From: Rhodanobacter sp. C03
Lineage (GTDB): Bacteria > Pseudomonadota > Gammaproteobacteria > Xanthomonadales > Rhodanobacteraceae
Direction of reading: 5' to 3'
Assembly (NCBI RefSeq): GCF_002001175.1
Contig: NZ_MUNT01000001.1
Location: forward strand, 1,116,001 to 1,180,000
Length of the DNA stretch: 64,000 nucleotides
Made by a program: the position numbers and the translations under genes. The notes beneath the pieces are model-generated. The model saw only the letters and a list, made by a program, of their open reading frames with translations, was not told the DNA's origin and did not search any database. Shown here piece by piece: positions 52,794 to 61,542 of this stretch. Numbering within the stretch: the first letter of the stretch is position 1; the number at the start of each line of letters is the position of its first letter.

Positions 52794-53387
52794 ATGAAGA
52801 AAACCTCACTTCTCGTGGCCTTGTCGGCCGTGGCCCTCAGCGGGCTGCTGCTTTCCGGCTGCGGCATGTTCCGCTCGCACAAGGCGTGGGACACCGCCCA
52901 GCAGGAATCGCCACTGGAGATTCCGCCGACACTGGACCGGCCCTCGACCAGCGATGCGCTGGCGATCCCGCCGGCGGGTGCGAACCAGCCGACCTCGAAC
53001 GGAGCAGTCGCCCGTCTCAACGGAGCCGACGGCCAGATCGCCGATGGTTTCGTGGTGGCCGACAGTGTCGACAATACCTATCGCAAGGTGGGTGAGGTAT
53101 TGCAGGATGGCAGCCTGGGCCAGGTGGCCGGCCATGACGATGCTGCCCATGGCTACACGCTCAGTGTGCCGAGCGCCATCGCGAAGCAACCAAAGAAGAA
53201 AGGCTTCTTCGGCCGCATGTTCAGCCATGACAAGAGCAATTCCAGCACTGCATCGGCCGGTTCCACGTATCCGGTGCAGATCAGCATCGGCAACAGTGGC
53301 ACCAATGCCAGCGAGATCCGCGCGCAGGGCAATGCCGGTGCCGTGGCCAAGGTGATCGACACGCTGAAGTCGCGTCTGGGCAACTGA
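52794..53387 (+). CDS. bamC: BamC-like outer-membrane assembly lipoprotein, short form
   Basis: The protein has 197 residues. Signal peptide with lipobox LSGC (Cys about 22), an unstructured N-terminal part with LEIPPTLDRP resembling the BamC segment that binds BamD, then a single small domain. E. coli BamC has 344 residues and two helix-grip domains, so this is a reduced version. The position directly after dapA (35 bp) is conserved. A strong terminator follows. Confidence 0.8.
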   Translation: MKKTSLLVALSAVALSGLLLSGCGMFRSHKAWDTAQQESPLEIPPTLDRPSTSDALAIPPAGANQPTSNGAVARLNGADGQIADGFVVADSVDNTYRKVGEVLQDGSLGQVAGHDDAAHGYTLSVPSAIAKQPKKKGFFGRMFSHDKSNSSTASAGSTYPVQISIGNSGTNASEIRAQGNAGAVAKVIDTLKSRLGN

Positions 53388-53402
53388 GCGCTCCAAACCC
53401 CG

Positions 53403-53441
53403 CAAACAAGAACGCCGCCTCAAGGGCGGCGTTCTTGTTTG
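53403..53441. terminator. Bidirectional terminator, 17-bp perfect stem
   Basis: The stem of 53403-53419 pairs base for base with 53425-53441 around a 5-base loop. It has AACGCCGCC at the core and A- and T-rich ends, so it works for both bamC (+) and fdxA (-). Confidence 0.92.
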
Positions 53442-53456
53442 GAGAGGGCGCGGGAT

Positions 53457-53780
53457 TCAGCGCTGCAATAGTTTGAGCTTGTCCGGCTTGCCTTCCCAGT
53501 CCTTGGCGTCAGCCGGGCTGTCCTTGCGCTCGGTGATCACGGGCCAGTCTTTCGCCAGTTCCGCGTTGAGCGCGACAAAGGCTTCCTGGCCGGCCGGCAC
53601 ATCGTCTTCCGGGTAGATCGCGTTGATCGGGCACTCCGGCTCGCACAAGGTGCAGTCGATGCACTCGTCTGGATCGATCACGAGAAAATTGGGGCCTTCA
53701 TGGAAGGCATCGACCGGGCAGACCTCGACGCAATCGGTGTATTTGCACTTGATGCAGTTGTCGATGACGACGAAAGTCAT
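53457..53780 (-). CDS. fdxA: Seven-iron ferredoxin (FdxA)
   Basis: The protein has 107 residues. N-terminal cysteines [18 protein letters not shown] and the second set [15 protein letters not shown] fit [3Fe-4S]/[4Fe-4S] ferredoxins of the Azotobacter FdI type, with the acidic C-terminal tail typical of the family. Cytoplasmic electron carrier of low potential. It faces bamC across the terminator. Confidence 0.95.
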   Translation of the reverse strand: MTFVVIDNCIKCKYTDCVEVCPVDAFHEGPNFLVIDPDECIDCTLCEPECPINAIYPEDDVPAGQEAFVALNAELAKDWPVITERKDSPADAKDWEGKPDKLKLLQR

Positions 53781-53934
53781 GGAAGCAATTCAGCCGTATG
53801 GATGGCGGTCGAGGAGGCTCTTGCGAAGAGTGCGGCCATGGATGGCCGCTTCTGATCTGGCCAATAGCCAAGGTGCGCGAGTTGTCGGGACCTTTCCAGA
53901 CAACGGCAATCATGGAAGATTGCACAAATAAAAA

Positions 53935-54010
53935 TGGTGCTCCCTACGAGACTCGAACTCGTGTTCCCGCCTTGAGAGGGCAGTGTCCTAGGCCACTAGA
54001 CGAAGGGAGC
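53935..54010 (-). tRNA. tRNA-Glu (anticodon CTC)
   Basis: On the minus strand a 76-base cloverleaf starts GCTCCCT and ends AGGGAGC-A-CCA. The anticodon loop CUCUCAA gives CUC at 34-36 and the T-loop is TTCGAGT. The encoded CCA is present. All stems pair. Confidence 0.95.
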
Positions 54011-54180
54011 GTTATCCTGCGAGGCGCGCTAGTATAACGGAATTGTTTCGTCCGGCAATGTCTGGCGCGCATCGGCTTTCGCCGTCCGCAACATATACTG
54101 CCCGTGCGTGCACCTGCAGTAGCGGGCAGCGCAACTCGTTGAACACCAGGGCGGCTTCGCCGCACAAGGATTCTGACCGC

Positions 54181-55536
54181 TTGAACCTCGAATCAAGGAT
54201 CGACCCCACGCCAGCGCTGCGGATCATTCCGCGCGATCAGCACACCATTTCCCGCAAGAACATCAGCAAGGCAGCGCTGCGGGTGCTGTATCGGCTGAAC
54301 GAGGCCGGCTTTGCGGCTTATCTGGTCGGCGGCGCAGTGCGCGACCTGCTGCTGGGCCTGCAGCCGAAAGACTTCGACGTCGCCACCGACGCGACGCCGG
54401 ATGAGGTGAAGAAGCTGTTTCGCAACTGCCGCCTGATCGGCCGTCGCTTCCGTCTGGCCCATGTGGTGTTCGGGCCGGAAATCATCGAAGTGGCGACGTT
54501 CCGCGGTCTCGGCGAGGAGGGCGGCGAGGGCGATCGCCACATCGTCGACGGCCGCATCGTGCGCGACAATATCTGGGGCACCATCGAGGAGGACGCGATA
54601 CGCCGCGACTTCCGCGTCAACGCGCTGTATTACGACATCAGCGATTTCTCGGTGCGCGACTACGTCGGCGGCATGCAGGATCTCGAAGATCGTGCATTGC
54701 GCCTGATCGGCGATCCGGTCACCCGCTATCGCGAGGATCCGGTACGCATGCTGCGTGCCGCGCGGCTGGCGGCCAAGCTCGACATGCGCATCGATGCAGC
54801 GGCGATGGCGCCGTTCGAGAGCCTCGGGCCGTTGCTGGCAGAGGCGGCGCCGGCGCGGCTGTTCGACGAATCGCTGAAGATGTTCCTCAGCGGCAACGGC
54901 TTGAAGAGTTTCCGCATGCTGGAACAGTGCGGCCTGCTGAAATTCCTGTTTCCGGTGACGGCGCGGGCACTCAAGCGTGGTGACGAGGCGCTGCGTTCGC
55001 TGGTCGAGCAAGGTCTGGCCAATACCGATGCGCGGGTCACCGAAGGCAAGTCGGTCACCCCGGCGTTCCTGTTTGCGGTACTGCTGTGGGGTGAGGTGCG
55101 CGATGTAGCGCACCACTGGATCGCGCGGGGCCAGGACAGCAACGAGGCGTGGGCACGCGCCGCCGCCCAGGTGGTCGGCGAGCAATGCCAGCGGGTGGCA
55201 ATCCCGCGCCGGTTCACCTTCACCATGGAGGAGATCTGGTCGCTGCAGCCACGCTTCGAGCAGGTGCAGCGCAAGCGCGTATTCCGCCTGATGACGCATC
55301 CGCGTTTTCGCGCCGCGTTCGATTTCCTGCTGCTGCGCGCGGCCGAATCGCCGGCGATGCACGAGCTTGGCCAGTGGTGGGCACATGCACAACAGTTGCC
55401 GCAGGAAGTGCTGGCTGCTGCGCTGCCGGCAGGCGGCGGCAGCGCGAGCGACCATATTCCCGTGCCGGTAGCTGGCAAGCCGCCGCGTCCACGCCGGCGT
55501 CGACGCAGACCTGGCGACAAATCGGGTTCCGTGTGA
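54181..55536 (+). CDS. pcnB: Poly(A) polymerase I
   Basis: The protein has 451 residues from TTG 54181 with AAGGA upstream; the open frame extends to 54043 but reaches back towards the tRNA. It adds A-tails to RNA for decay. Nucleotidyltransferase head: AYLVGGAVRDLLLGL with GG at 50-51 and metal DFD at 64-66, then RRDFRVNALYYD and RFGEDPVR-like RYREDPVRMLRAARLAAKL. The C-terminus is strongly basic (RPRRRRRRPG), usual for bacterial PAP. It is followed by folK with a GTGA overlap, as in many gammaproteobacteria. Confidence 0.93.
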   Translation: MNLESRIDPTPALRIIPRDQHTISRKNISKAALRVLYRLNEAGFAAYLVGGAVRDLLLGLQPKDFDVATDATPDEVKKLFRNCRLIGRRFRLAHVVFGPEIIEVATFRGLGEEGGEGDRHIVDGRIVRDNIWGTIEEDAIRRDFRVNALYYDISDFSVRDYVGGMQDLEDRALRLIGDPVTRYREDPVRMLRAARLAAKLDMRIDAAAMAPFESLGPLLAEAAPARLFDESLKMFLSGNGLKSFRMLEQCGLLKFLFPVTARALKRGDEALRSLVEQGLANTDARVTEGKSVTPAFLFAVLLWGEVRDVAHHWIARGQDSNEAWARAAAQVVGEQCQRVAIPRRFTFTMEEIWSLQPRFEQVQRKRVFRLMTHPRFRAAFDFLLLRAAESPAMHELGQWWAHAQQLPQEVLAAALPAGGGSASDHIPVPVAGKPPRPRRRRRRPGDKSGSV

Positions 55537-56012
55537 CGCTGGCCTATATCGCGCTGGGCAGCAATCTGGGTGATCCGAAGCAGCAGTTGCTTGACGCCAT
55601 GAATGCATTGGCGAACCTGCCGGATACCCGTCTGTTGCAGTGTTCGCCGCTGTACCGCACGCCGCCATGGGGCATGCTGGAACAACCGCCGTTCGTCAAT
55701 GCCGCGGTACTGGTGGATACTTCGCTGTCGCCGCATGCGTTGCTTGATGGGCTGTTGGAGATCGAGCAGCGCGCCGGCCGCGTGCGTGCCGAACGCAACG
55801 GACCGCGCACACTGGATCTGGACCTGCTGCATGTCGAGGGTGTGCAACTCGACGATGCCCGTTTGACCCTGCCGCACCCGCGCATGACTGAACGTGCATT
55901 CGTGCTGCTGCCGTTGCATGATCTTGCGCCGACGCTGCGGCTGCCTGGACAGGGCACGGTGGCGGAACTGCTGGCGCAGCTCGATCTTGCCGGTTGTGAA
56001 AAATTGCCTTGA
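55533..56012 (+). CDS. folK: HPPK, 6-hydroxymethyl-dihydropterin pyrophosphokinase
   Basis: The protein has 159 residues from GTG 55533, which overlaps the pcnB stop. Folate pathway enzyme. HPPK signature: AYIALGSNLGDP at the start, YRTPPWG, QPPFVNAAV and RNGPRTLDLDLL with the metal-binding D-x-D. Part of a pcnB-folK-panBCD run. Confidence 0.95.
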   Translation: MTLAYIALGSNLGDPKQQLLDAMNALANLPDTRLLQCSPLYRTPPWGMLEQPPFVNAAVLVDTSLSPHALLDGLLEIEQRAGRVRAERNGPRTLDLDLLHVEGVQLDDARLTLPHPRMTERAFVLLPLHDLAPTLRLPGQGTVAELLAQLDLAGCEKLP

Positions 56013-56038
56013 GCCCTTCTCGTGGCGCGCCGGATAAT
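56009..56038 (+). promoter_or_regulatory. Possible internal promoter of panBCD
   Basis: TTGAGC (56009-56014) and GATAAT (56033-56038) are 18 bases apart, 29 bases before the panB GTG. It overlaps the end of folK. Confidence 0.45.
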
Positions 56039-56066
56039 CGGTGCCTGCAACTACCCAGGAATTGCC

Positions 56067-56897
56067 GTGTACGTGCAAAACGCCAGTACCCCCGAACGCA
56101 AGCCGGTGACCGTGCCGGGCCTGCGTGCGATGAAGGCGCAGGGGCGGCGCATTGTCATGCTCACCGCCTATGACGCCAGCTTTGCCTGGCAGCTGGAGGC
56201 GGCTGGCGTTGACGTTGCGCTGGTCGGCGATTCGCTCGGCATGGTGGTGCAGGGCCATGCCAGCACGCTGCCGGTGACGCTCGATCACATGGTCTATCAC
56301 ACCGCCGCAGTGGCCCGTGGACTGTCGTCGACCCTGCTGGTCGCAGACATGCCGTTCATGGCCGATCGCGATGTAGCGCATGCACTGGAAGCTGGTGCGC
56401 GGCTGGTCGGCGAAGCCGGTGCGGCGATGGTGAAGATCGAAGGTGCGGCGCCGCATATCCTCGAGGCGATTGCCGCCCTGACCGCACGCGCGATACCGGT
56501 CTGCGCGCATCTTGGGCTGACGCCGCAGTCGGTGCACAAGTTCGGTGGCTTCCGCATCCAGGGTCGCGAACAGACAGCCGCCGATCACGTGCTGGCCGAG
56601 GCGCTGGCGGTGCAGGCAGCCGGTGCGGATCTGCTGGTACTCGAAGGTGTGCCGAGCAGTCTGGGCGAGCGGGTGACCGCTGCGGTGAACATTCCCGTCA
56701 TCGGCATCGGTGCCGGCCCGGATTGCGACGGACAGGTGCTGGTGATCCATGACATGCTCGGCATCACGCCGGGCAAGCGACCGAAGTTCAGCAAGGATTT
56801 TCTGGCTGGGCGCGATTCGGTGGCAGCGGCGATCGCTGCCTATGCCGAGGATGTGCGCAACGGTGCGTTTCCCGCGCCCGAACATTGTTTCAACTGA
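56067..56897 (+). CDS. panB: Ketopantoate hydroxymethyltransferase
   Basis: The protein has 276 residues from GTG 56067 with AGGA upstream. First step of pantothenate synthesis. Metal and substrate residues: [39 protein letters not shown] and [14 protein letters not shown]. It is followed 18 bp later by panC. Confidence 0.96.
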   Translation: MYVQNASTPERKPVTVPGLRAMKAQGRRIVMLTAYDASFAWQLEAAGVDVALVGDSLGMVVQGHASTLPVTLDHMVYHTAAVARGLSSTLLVADMPFMADRDVAHALEAGARLVGEAGAAMVKIEGAAPHILEAIAALTARAIPVCAHLGLTPQSVHKFGGFRIQGREQTAADHVLAEALAVQAAGADLLVLEGVPSSLGERVTAAVNIPVIGIGAGPDCDGQVLVIHDMLGITPGKRPKFSKDFLAGRDSVAAAIAAYAEDVRNGAFPAPEHCFN

Positions 56898-56915
56898 TCA
56901 GCGAGTCACCGCACC

Positions 56916-57761
56916 ATGCAAACCGTCCAGGATGCACCCGCCCTGCGCGCCGCGATTCGCGGCTGGCGCACCAAGGGTCAGACGGTGGGCTTCGTGCCGA
57001 CCATGGGCAACCTGCATGCGGGTCATCAATCGCTGATCAAGCTGGCGCGGGCGCGTACCGACCGGGTGGTCGCCAGCGTGTTCGTCAATCCCACCCAGTT
57101 CGGTCCGAACGAGGATTTCGAACGTTATCCGCGCACCTTGCTGCAGGATCAGACAGCCTTGACCGAGCAGGATTGCGACCTGCTGTTTGCACCGGACGTG
57201 GCCACGATCTATCCGTTTGGTGCAGAACACAGTGTCAGCCTGCGCGTGCCGCAGATCACCGAGACGCTGGAAGGCGCGCATCGGCCCGGACATTTCGACG
57301 GTGTCGCCACCGTGGTTTGCAAGCTGTTCAACCTGGTGCAGCCGGATCTGGCCGTGTTCGGGCAGAAGGACTTCCAGCAGCTGAAGGTGATCGAACGGAT
57401 GGTGCGGGATCTGTCGCTGCCGGTGAAGGTGATGGCCGCACCCACCCTGCGTGCCGATGATGGGCTGGCGCTGAGCTCGCGCAACCAGTACCTGTCCGCC
57501 GAGGAGCGTGCACGCGCGCCGCTGATCCACGATACCTTGCTGAAAATGCGTGAGTTGCTGGGCAAGGGCCATGCATGGCGTGCGCTGGAGCAGGTCGCCG
57601 CGGCACGCCTGATGCGTGCCGGTTTCGTACCCGATTACGCGGTGATCCGCCGCGCCGAGGACCTGGCCGAGCCGGCCGAAGGCCAGCGTGACGGCCTGAT
57701 CGCCCTGATTGCGGCACGCCTGGGCCAGACCCGTCTGATCGACAACTTGCTGTTCGACTGA
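56916..57761 (+). CDS. panC: Pantothenate synthetase
   Basis: The protein has 281 residues and joins pantoate and beta-alanine with ATP. Motifs: [15 protein letters not shown] (with the HxGH nucleotide site), [23 protein letters not shown] and [11 protein letters not shown] (KMSKS-like). Full length, between panB and panD. Confidence 0.97.
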   Translation: MQTVQDAPALRAAIRGWRTKGQTVGFVPTMGNLHAGHQSLIKLARARTDRVVASVFVNPTQFGPNEDFERYPRTLLQDQTALTEQDCDLLFAPDVATIYPFGAEHSVSLRVPQITETLEGAHRPGHFDGVATVVCKLFNLVQPDLAVFGQKDFQQLKVIERMVRDLSLPVKVMAAPTLRADDGLALSSRNQYLSAEERARAPLIHDTLLKMRELLGKGHAWRALEQVAAARLMRAGFVPDYAVIRRAEDLAEPAEGQRDGLIALIAARLGQTRLIDNLLFD

Positions 57762-57859
57762 GCGGCCCGCATATCGTGACCGAAACCGCCGATGTTGCGA
57801 TGCAGCGTCAACGGTTCGATAATGCCCAGCTTCGCAGCGTCCCTGCCGGAAAGAACGTC

Positions 57860-58246
57860 ATGCACCTGAACATGCTCAAGGCCAAGATCCACCGCGCGAC
57901 GGTGACCCATGCCGAGCTGCACTACGAAGGCTCGATCGCGATCGACGGCGTGCTGCTGGATGCCTCGGGTATCCGCGAGTACGAGCAGATCCACGCCTGG
58001 AACATCAACAACGGCAAGCGCTTCGTCACCTATGCGCTGCGTGCCGAAGAAGGCTCCGGCATCATCTCGGTGAACGGCAGTGCCGCGCATCGGGCGAAGC
58101 CGGGCGACCTGATCATCATCGCCGCTTTTGCGCAGCTGTCGGAGGCGGAGCTAAAACAGTTCCAGCCGACGCTGGTCTACGCTGATGCCAACAATCGCAT
58201 CTCGCACACCAACCGCTCGATTCCCAAGCAGATGGCAGCTGTCTGA
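57860..58246 (+). CDS. panD: Aspartate 1-decarboxylase proenzyme
   Basis: The protein has 128 residues from ATG 57860 with GGAAAG upstream; longer frames upstream are read-through. It makes beta-alanine. The self-cleavage site G24-S25 lies in HYEGSIAID and creates the pyruvoyl group; K9, Y58-type residues and [10 protein letters not shown] are conserved. It completes panB-panC-panD. Confidence 0.96.
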   Translation: MHLNMLKAKIHRATVTHAELHYEGSIAIDGVLLDASGIREYEQIHAWNINNGKRFVTYALRAEEGSGIISVNGSAAHRAKPGDLIIIAAFAQLSEAELKQFQPTLVYADANNRISHTNRSIPKQMAAV

Positions 58247-58295
58247 TCGGGTTCTGCTGAGCCGTAGTCGTGGCGCCTGATTCATCGCGGCCGCA

Positions 58296-59369
58296 TCAGC
58301 TTCGATGTCTGTCCAGCGCCCACTGCACATGCTCGCGCACCACGTCGGAGGCGTGTCCCTGACGGGACTGCAACGCGCCTGTCACCTCGGCAGACGAGGG
58401 TGCATTGCCCAGCGCCACCGCGATATTGCGCAACCAGCCTTCGTAACCGGTGCGGCGGATCGCCATGCCCTCGGTACGTTTGAGGAACTCGTCCTCGCTC
58501 CAGGCAAACAGTTCGACCAGCTTCGCGCCGTCGAGGCTGTGGCGCGGGGCGAAGTCGGGCTCGCTGGTGTCCTGTGCGAACTTGTTCCACGGACAGATCA
58601 GCTGACAGTCGTCGCAGCCGAAGATGCGGTTGCCGATTGGCGTGCGCAGATCTTCCGGAATGCTGCCCTTGAGTTCGATCGTGAGATAGGAAATGCAGCG
58701 TTTTGCATCCAGCCGGTACGGTCCGAGAATCGCCTGAGTCGGACAGATCTCGATGCAGCGGCTGCAACTGCCGCAGTGCGCGCTGGCCGGTGTGTCGATC
58801 GGCAACGGCAGATCGGTATACAGCTCGCCTAGAAAGAAATACGAACCGGCGTGGCGATTGATCAGCACGGTGTGCTTGCCGATCCAGCCCAGCCCCGCGT
58901 TGCGCGCCAGAGCCTTCTCCAGCACCGGCGCGGAATCCACGTAAGCGCGATAGCCGAAGTCGCCGACCACGGTGTGGATACACTCGGCCAGCTTCTGCAG
59001 GCGGTTGCGCATCAGCTTGTGGTAATCGCGGCCCAGCGCATAGCGCGACACGTAGCCGGCCTCGCCGTCCGCCAGCACGTCCCACGCGTTCGCGGTGCCC
59101 GGCGGGATGTAATCCATGCGTACCGAGATGACGCGTTGTGTGCCCGGCTCCAGTTCGGCCGGGCGGCTGCGCCGGGTGCCGTGGCGGGCCATGTATTCCA
59201 TCTCGCCGTGATGGCCATGCTCGAGCCAGCGCTGCAGATGCGCTTCGTCCTCGCCCAGATCGGTGCCGCTGATGCCGGCCTCGGCGAAGCCCAGTTCGAC
59301 GGCCCAGCGCTTGATGTCGCCGGCCAGCGCGGCGTAATCGGGAGCGGTGCGGACATCGGTCGTGGACAT
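58296..59369 (-). CDS. queG: Epoxyqueuosine reductase
   Basis: The protein has 357 residues from ATG 59369. It carries out the last queuosine step, reducing epoxyqueuosine in tRNA with cobalamin and two [4Fe-4S] clusters. Cluster cysteines: CGSCSRCIEICP and CDDCQLICPW with a Cys in AKRCISYL. The N-terminal part has VISVRMDYIPPG, RDYHKLMRNRLQ and the active-site region VDSAPVLEKALA. Together with queA and tgt this gives three queuosine genes in one window. It is divergent from nnrD with only 39 bp between starts. Confidence 0.95.
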   Translation of the reverse strand: MSTTDVRTAPDYAALAGDIKRWAVELGFAEAGISGTDLGEDEAHLQRWLEHGHHGEMEYMARHGTRRSRPAELEPGTQRVISVRMDYIPPGTANAWDVLADGEAGYVSRYALGRDYHKLMRNRLQKLAECIHTVVGDFGYRAYVDSAPVLEKALARNAGLGWIGKHTVLINRHAGSYFFLGELYTDLPLPIDTPASAHCGSCSRCIEICPTQAILGPYRLDAKRCISYLTIELKGSIPEDLRTPIGNRIFGCDDCQLICPWNKFAQDTSEPDFAPRHSLDGAKLVELFAWSEDEFLKRTEGMAIRRTGYEGWLRNIAVALGNAPSSAEVTGALQSRQGHASDVVREHVQWALDRHRS

Positions 59370-59396
59370 CTGTCTATTGTAGATGCGGGCCATGCC

Positions 59397-59402
59397 TATA
59401 AT
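59397..59402 (+). promoter_or_regulatory. TATAAT -10 box immediately before nnrD
   Basis: A consensus TATAAT ends six bases before the nnrD ATG (59409). Transcription would start at or next to the A of the ATG, so the message is predicted to be leaderless; no Shine-Dalgarno is present. No good -35 was seen. Confidence 0.5.
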
Positions 59403-59408
59403 TCGCGT

Positions 59409-60902
59409 ATGTCAGCCCATCCCCATCGCAGCGCGCTCTACACCGTCGAACAGGTGCGTGAGATGGAGCGCGCGGCGCTCGCCACCATGGGCATCTCCGG
59501 TCACGATCTGATGCGTCGTGCCGCCAGTGCGGCGCTCGCCAGCCTGCGTCGACACTGGCCGCAGGCTCGCCGTATCGGCATCTGTTGCGGGCCCGGCAAC
59601 AACGGTGGCGACGGTTTCCTGCTCGGTGTGCTGGCGCGTGAAGCCGGATTGCAGGTCGAGCTGGTGGCGCTGAACGCGACAGCGCACGGCGACGCGGCGC
59701 TGGCACGAGGCGAATGGGAGGTTGCTGGTGGCCAGGTGCGTCTGTGGGATGCGGAAAGCCGGTTGCCGATGGCAGACGTGTTTGTGGACGCGTTGTATGG
59801 CCTTGGTCTCAATCGTGCGCCCGAGCCGTCCGCGGCACGTTTGATCGATGGCATCCATGCGAGCGGCAAGCCGGTGCTGGCACTGGATATACCTACCGGG
59901 CTGAATGCCGACAGTGGGCACTGCCCCGGGGCGGCGATCCGCGCGGATGTCACCGTGACGTTTATCGTCGGCAAGCGTGGGCTGCACACGGGACGCGCGG
60001 CGGATCAGGTTGGCGAGCTGGAACTGGCCAGCCTGGGCGTGCCCGAGAGCATCTGCGCGCGCGTTCAACCCGATGCCCAGCTGTTGATCGCCGATGCGCT
60101 ACCGCCGCGTGCCCGCTACGCCAACAAGGGCTCGAACGGTCATGTGCTGGTGATCGGTGGGGATCACGGCATGGCCGGTGCGGCGTGTCTGGCTGGCGAG
60201 TCCGCCTTGCGCGCCGGCGCTGGACTGGTCAGCGTGGCAACGCGGGCCGAACACGTGCTGGCCTTGAATGCCACGCGCCAGGAATTGATGGTGCACGCGG
60301 TCGAGGGAGTGCCGTCGCTGATACCGTTGCTTGGGCGCGCCAGTGTCCTGGCACTCGGACCGGGCCTGGGGCAGGGCGATTGGGCTCACGCACTGTGGCA
60401 GGCCGCGCTGAATGCAGACAAGCCGCTGGTACTCGATGCCGATGGTCTGAACCTGCTGGCGCACAAGCCGTGCACGTTCAGCGTGCCGACCGTGCTGACT
60501 CCGCACCCGGGCGAGGCGGCTCGCTTGCTGGGTGTGTCAACGGCAGATGTCGAACGGGACCGCTTTGCTGCGGTACGCGAACTGGCGCGCTGCTATGCCG
60601 CCATCGTGGTGCTGAAAGGTTCGGGCAGCCTGATCGCCGATCCGAATGGACGTCTGGACGTCTGTCCGTGGGGCAACCCCGGCATGGCGTCGGGTGGCAT
60701 GGGTGATCTGCTCACCGGCATCGTCGCGGCATTGCTGGCGCAGGGCTGCACGGCGTGGCAGGCCGCGTGCCTAGGGGTGGGTCTGCACGCGCGCGCCGGC
60801 GATCTGGCCGCGCAGCATGGCGAGCGCGGGCTGCTGGCGAGTGACCTGCTGGCGCCGCTGCGTACGCTTGGCAACGGCTTGGCGGGGCATGTGCATGGCT
60901 GA
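59409..60902 (+). CDS. nnrD: Bifunctional NAD(P)H-hydrate epimerase / ADP-dependent dehydratase
   Basis: The protein has 497 residues, repairing hydrated NAD(P)H. N-terminal YjeF epimerase (about 1-210): GPGNNGGDGFLLGVL and DALYGLGLNR. C-terminal ribokinase-like dehydratase: GSNGHVLVIGGDHGMAGA, LALGPGLGQGDWA, DADGLNLL, LTPHPGEAARLLG and the catalytic NPGMASGGMGDLLTGIVAALL. The start ATG 59409 is forced by the -10 box just upstream. It overlaps tsaE by 8 bp, the usual nnrD-tsaE-ami-mutL order. Confidence 0.95.
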   Translation: MSAHPHRSALYTVEQVREMERAALATMGISGHDLMRRAASAALASLRRHWPQARRIGICCGPGNNGGDGFLLGVLAREAGLQVELVALNATAHGDAALARGEWEVAGGQVRLWDAESRLPMADVFVDALYGLGLNRAPEPSAARLIDGIHASGKPVLALDIPTGLNADSGHCPGAAIRADVTVTFIVGKRGLHTGRAADQVGELELASLGVPESICARVQPDAQLLIADALPPRARYANKGSNGHVLVIGGDHGMAGAACLAGESALRAGAGLVSVATRAEHVLALNATRQELMVHAVEGVPSLIPLLGRASVLALGPGLGQGDWAHALWQAALNADKPLVLDADGLNLLAHKPCTFSVPTVLTPHPGEAARLLGVSTADVERDRFAAVRELARCYAAIVVLKGSGSLIADPNGRLDVCPWGNPGMASGGMGDLLTGIVAALLAQGCTAWQAACLGVGLHARAGDLAAQHGERGLLASDLLAPLRTLGNGLAGHVHG

Positions 60903-61368
60903 GCGTTTTGATTTCGAGCGGCAGTGGTCGTTGCCTGACGAGACGGCTACCGCTGTGCTGGGTAAGCGAGTGGCGAGTGCGCTGGACAATGGCCTGGTGC
61001 TCTATCTGCATGGCCCGCTCGGCGCCGGCAAGACCAGTTTCGCGCGAGCCCTGCTGACCGCGCTGGGCGTGGGCGAGCGCATCAAGAGTCCTACCTACAG
61101 CCTGATCGAGGGCTACATCGCCGCGGAGCGACCCGCCTGGCATCTCGATCTGTACCGGATTGCCGACCCGGGTGAACTGGAGTGGCTGGGACTGGATGCG
61201 CTGGCCGATCCGGCGGCTGTGGTATTGGTGGAGTGGCCTGAGCGCGGTGCTGGCGCATTGCCGGCCGCCGATCTGGCTGTGCATCTGGATTACGCCGGAC
61301 ACGGCCGCCACGCGCGGCTGCGCGCCTTCACGGCACGAGGCGAGCAGTTGCTTTCGCGCCTGCCCTGA
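60895..61368 (+). CDS. tsaE: tRNA t6A biosynthesis ATPase
   Basis: The protein has 157 residues. P-loop HGPLGAGKTSFARALL at about 39-54, SPTYSLIEGY and the acidic LDLYRIADPGELEWLGLD are the TsaE hallmarks. It works with TsaB and TsaD in making threonylcarbamoyl-adenosine on tRNA. It overlaps nnrD by 8 bp. Confidence 0.95.
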   Translation: MAERFDFERQWSLPDETATAVLGKRVASALDNGLVLYLHGPLGAGKTSFARALLTALGVGERIKSPTYSLIEGYIAAERPAWHLDLYRIADPGELEWLGLDALADPAAVVLVEWPERGAGALPAADLAVHLDYAGHGRHARLRAFTARGEQLLSRLP

Positions 61369-61542
61369 GCAGGCTTAAGTGTCGATTCCTCCGGGAGAAA
61401 TTGTCGCTCAGCTGATTCGGGTCAGGATCTGTTCGAAATGCGTGGCTTGCGGTCGATAACTTGATGTAGCTTGATGAATGATCTGCAGGTTATGGATATT
61501 GAAGGGAAAATACTCTTGCAATCACCAGTTGACTGCGCTTCA

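Noticed and set aside
58851..59408. Long in-frame extension upstream of nnrD
   Set aside because: It is antisense to queG; the TATAAT at 59397 and family alignment place the start at 59409.
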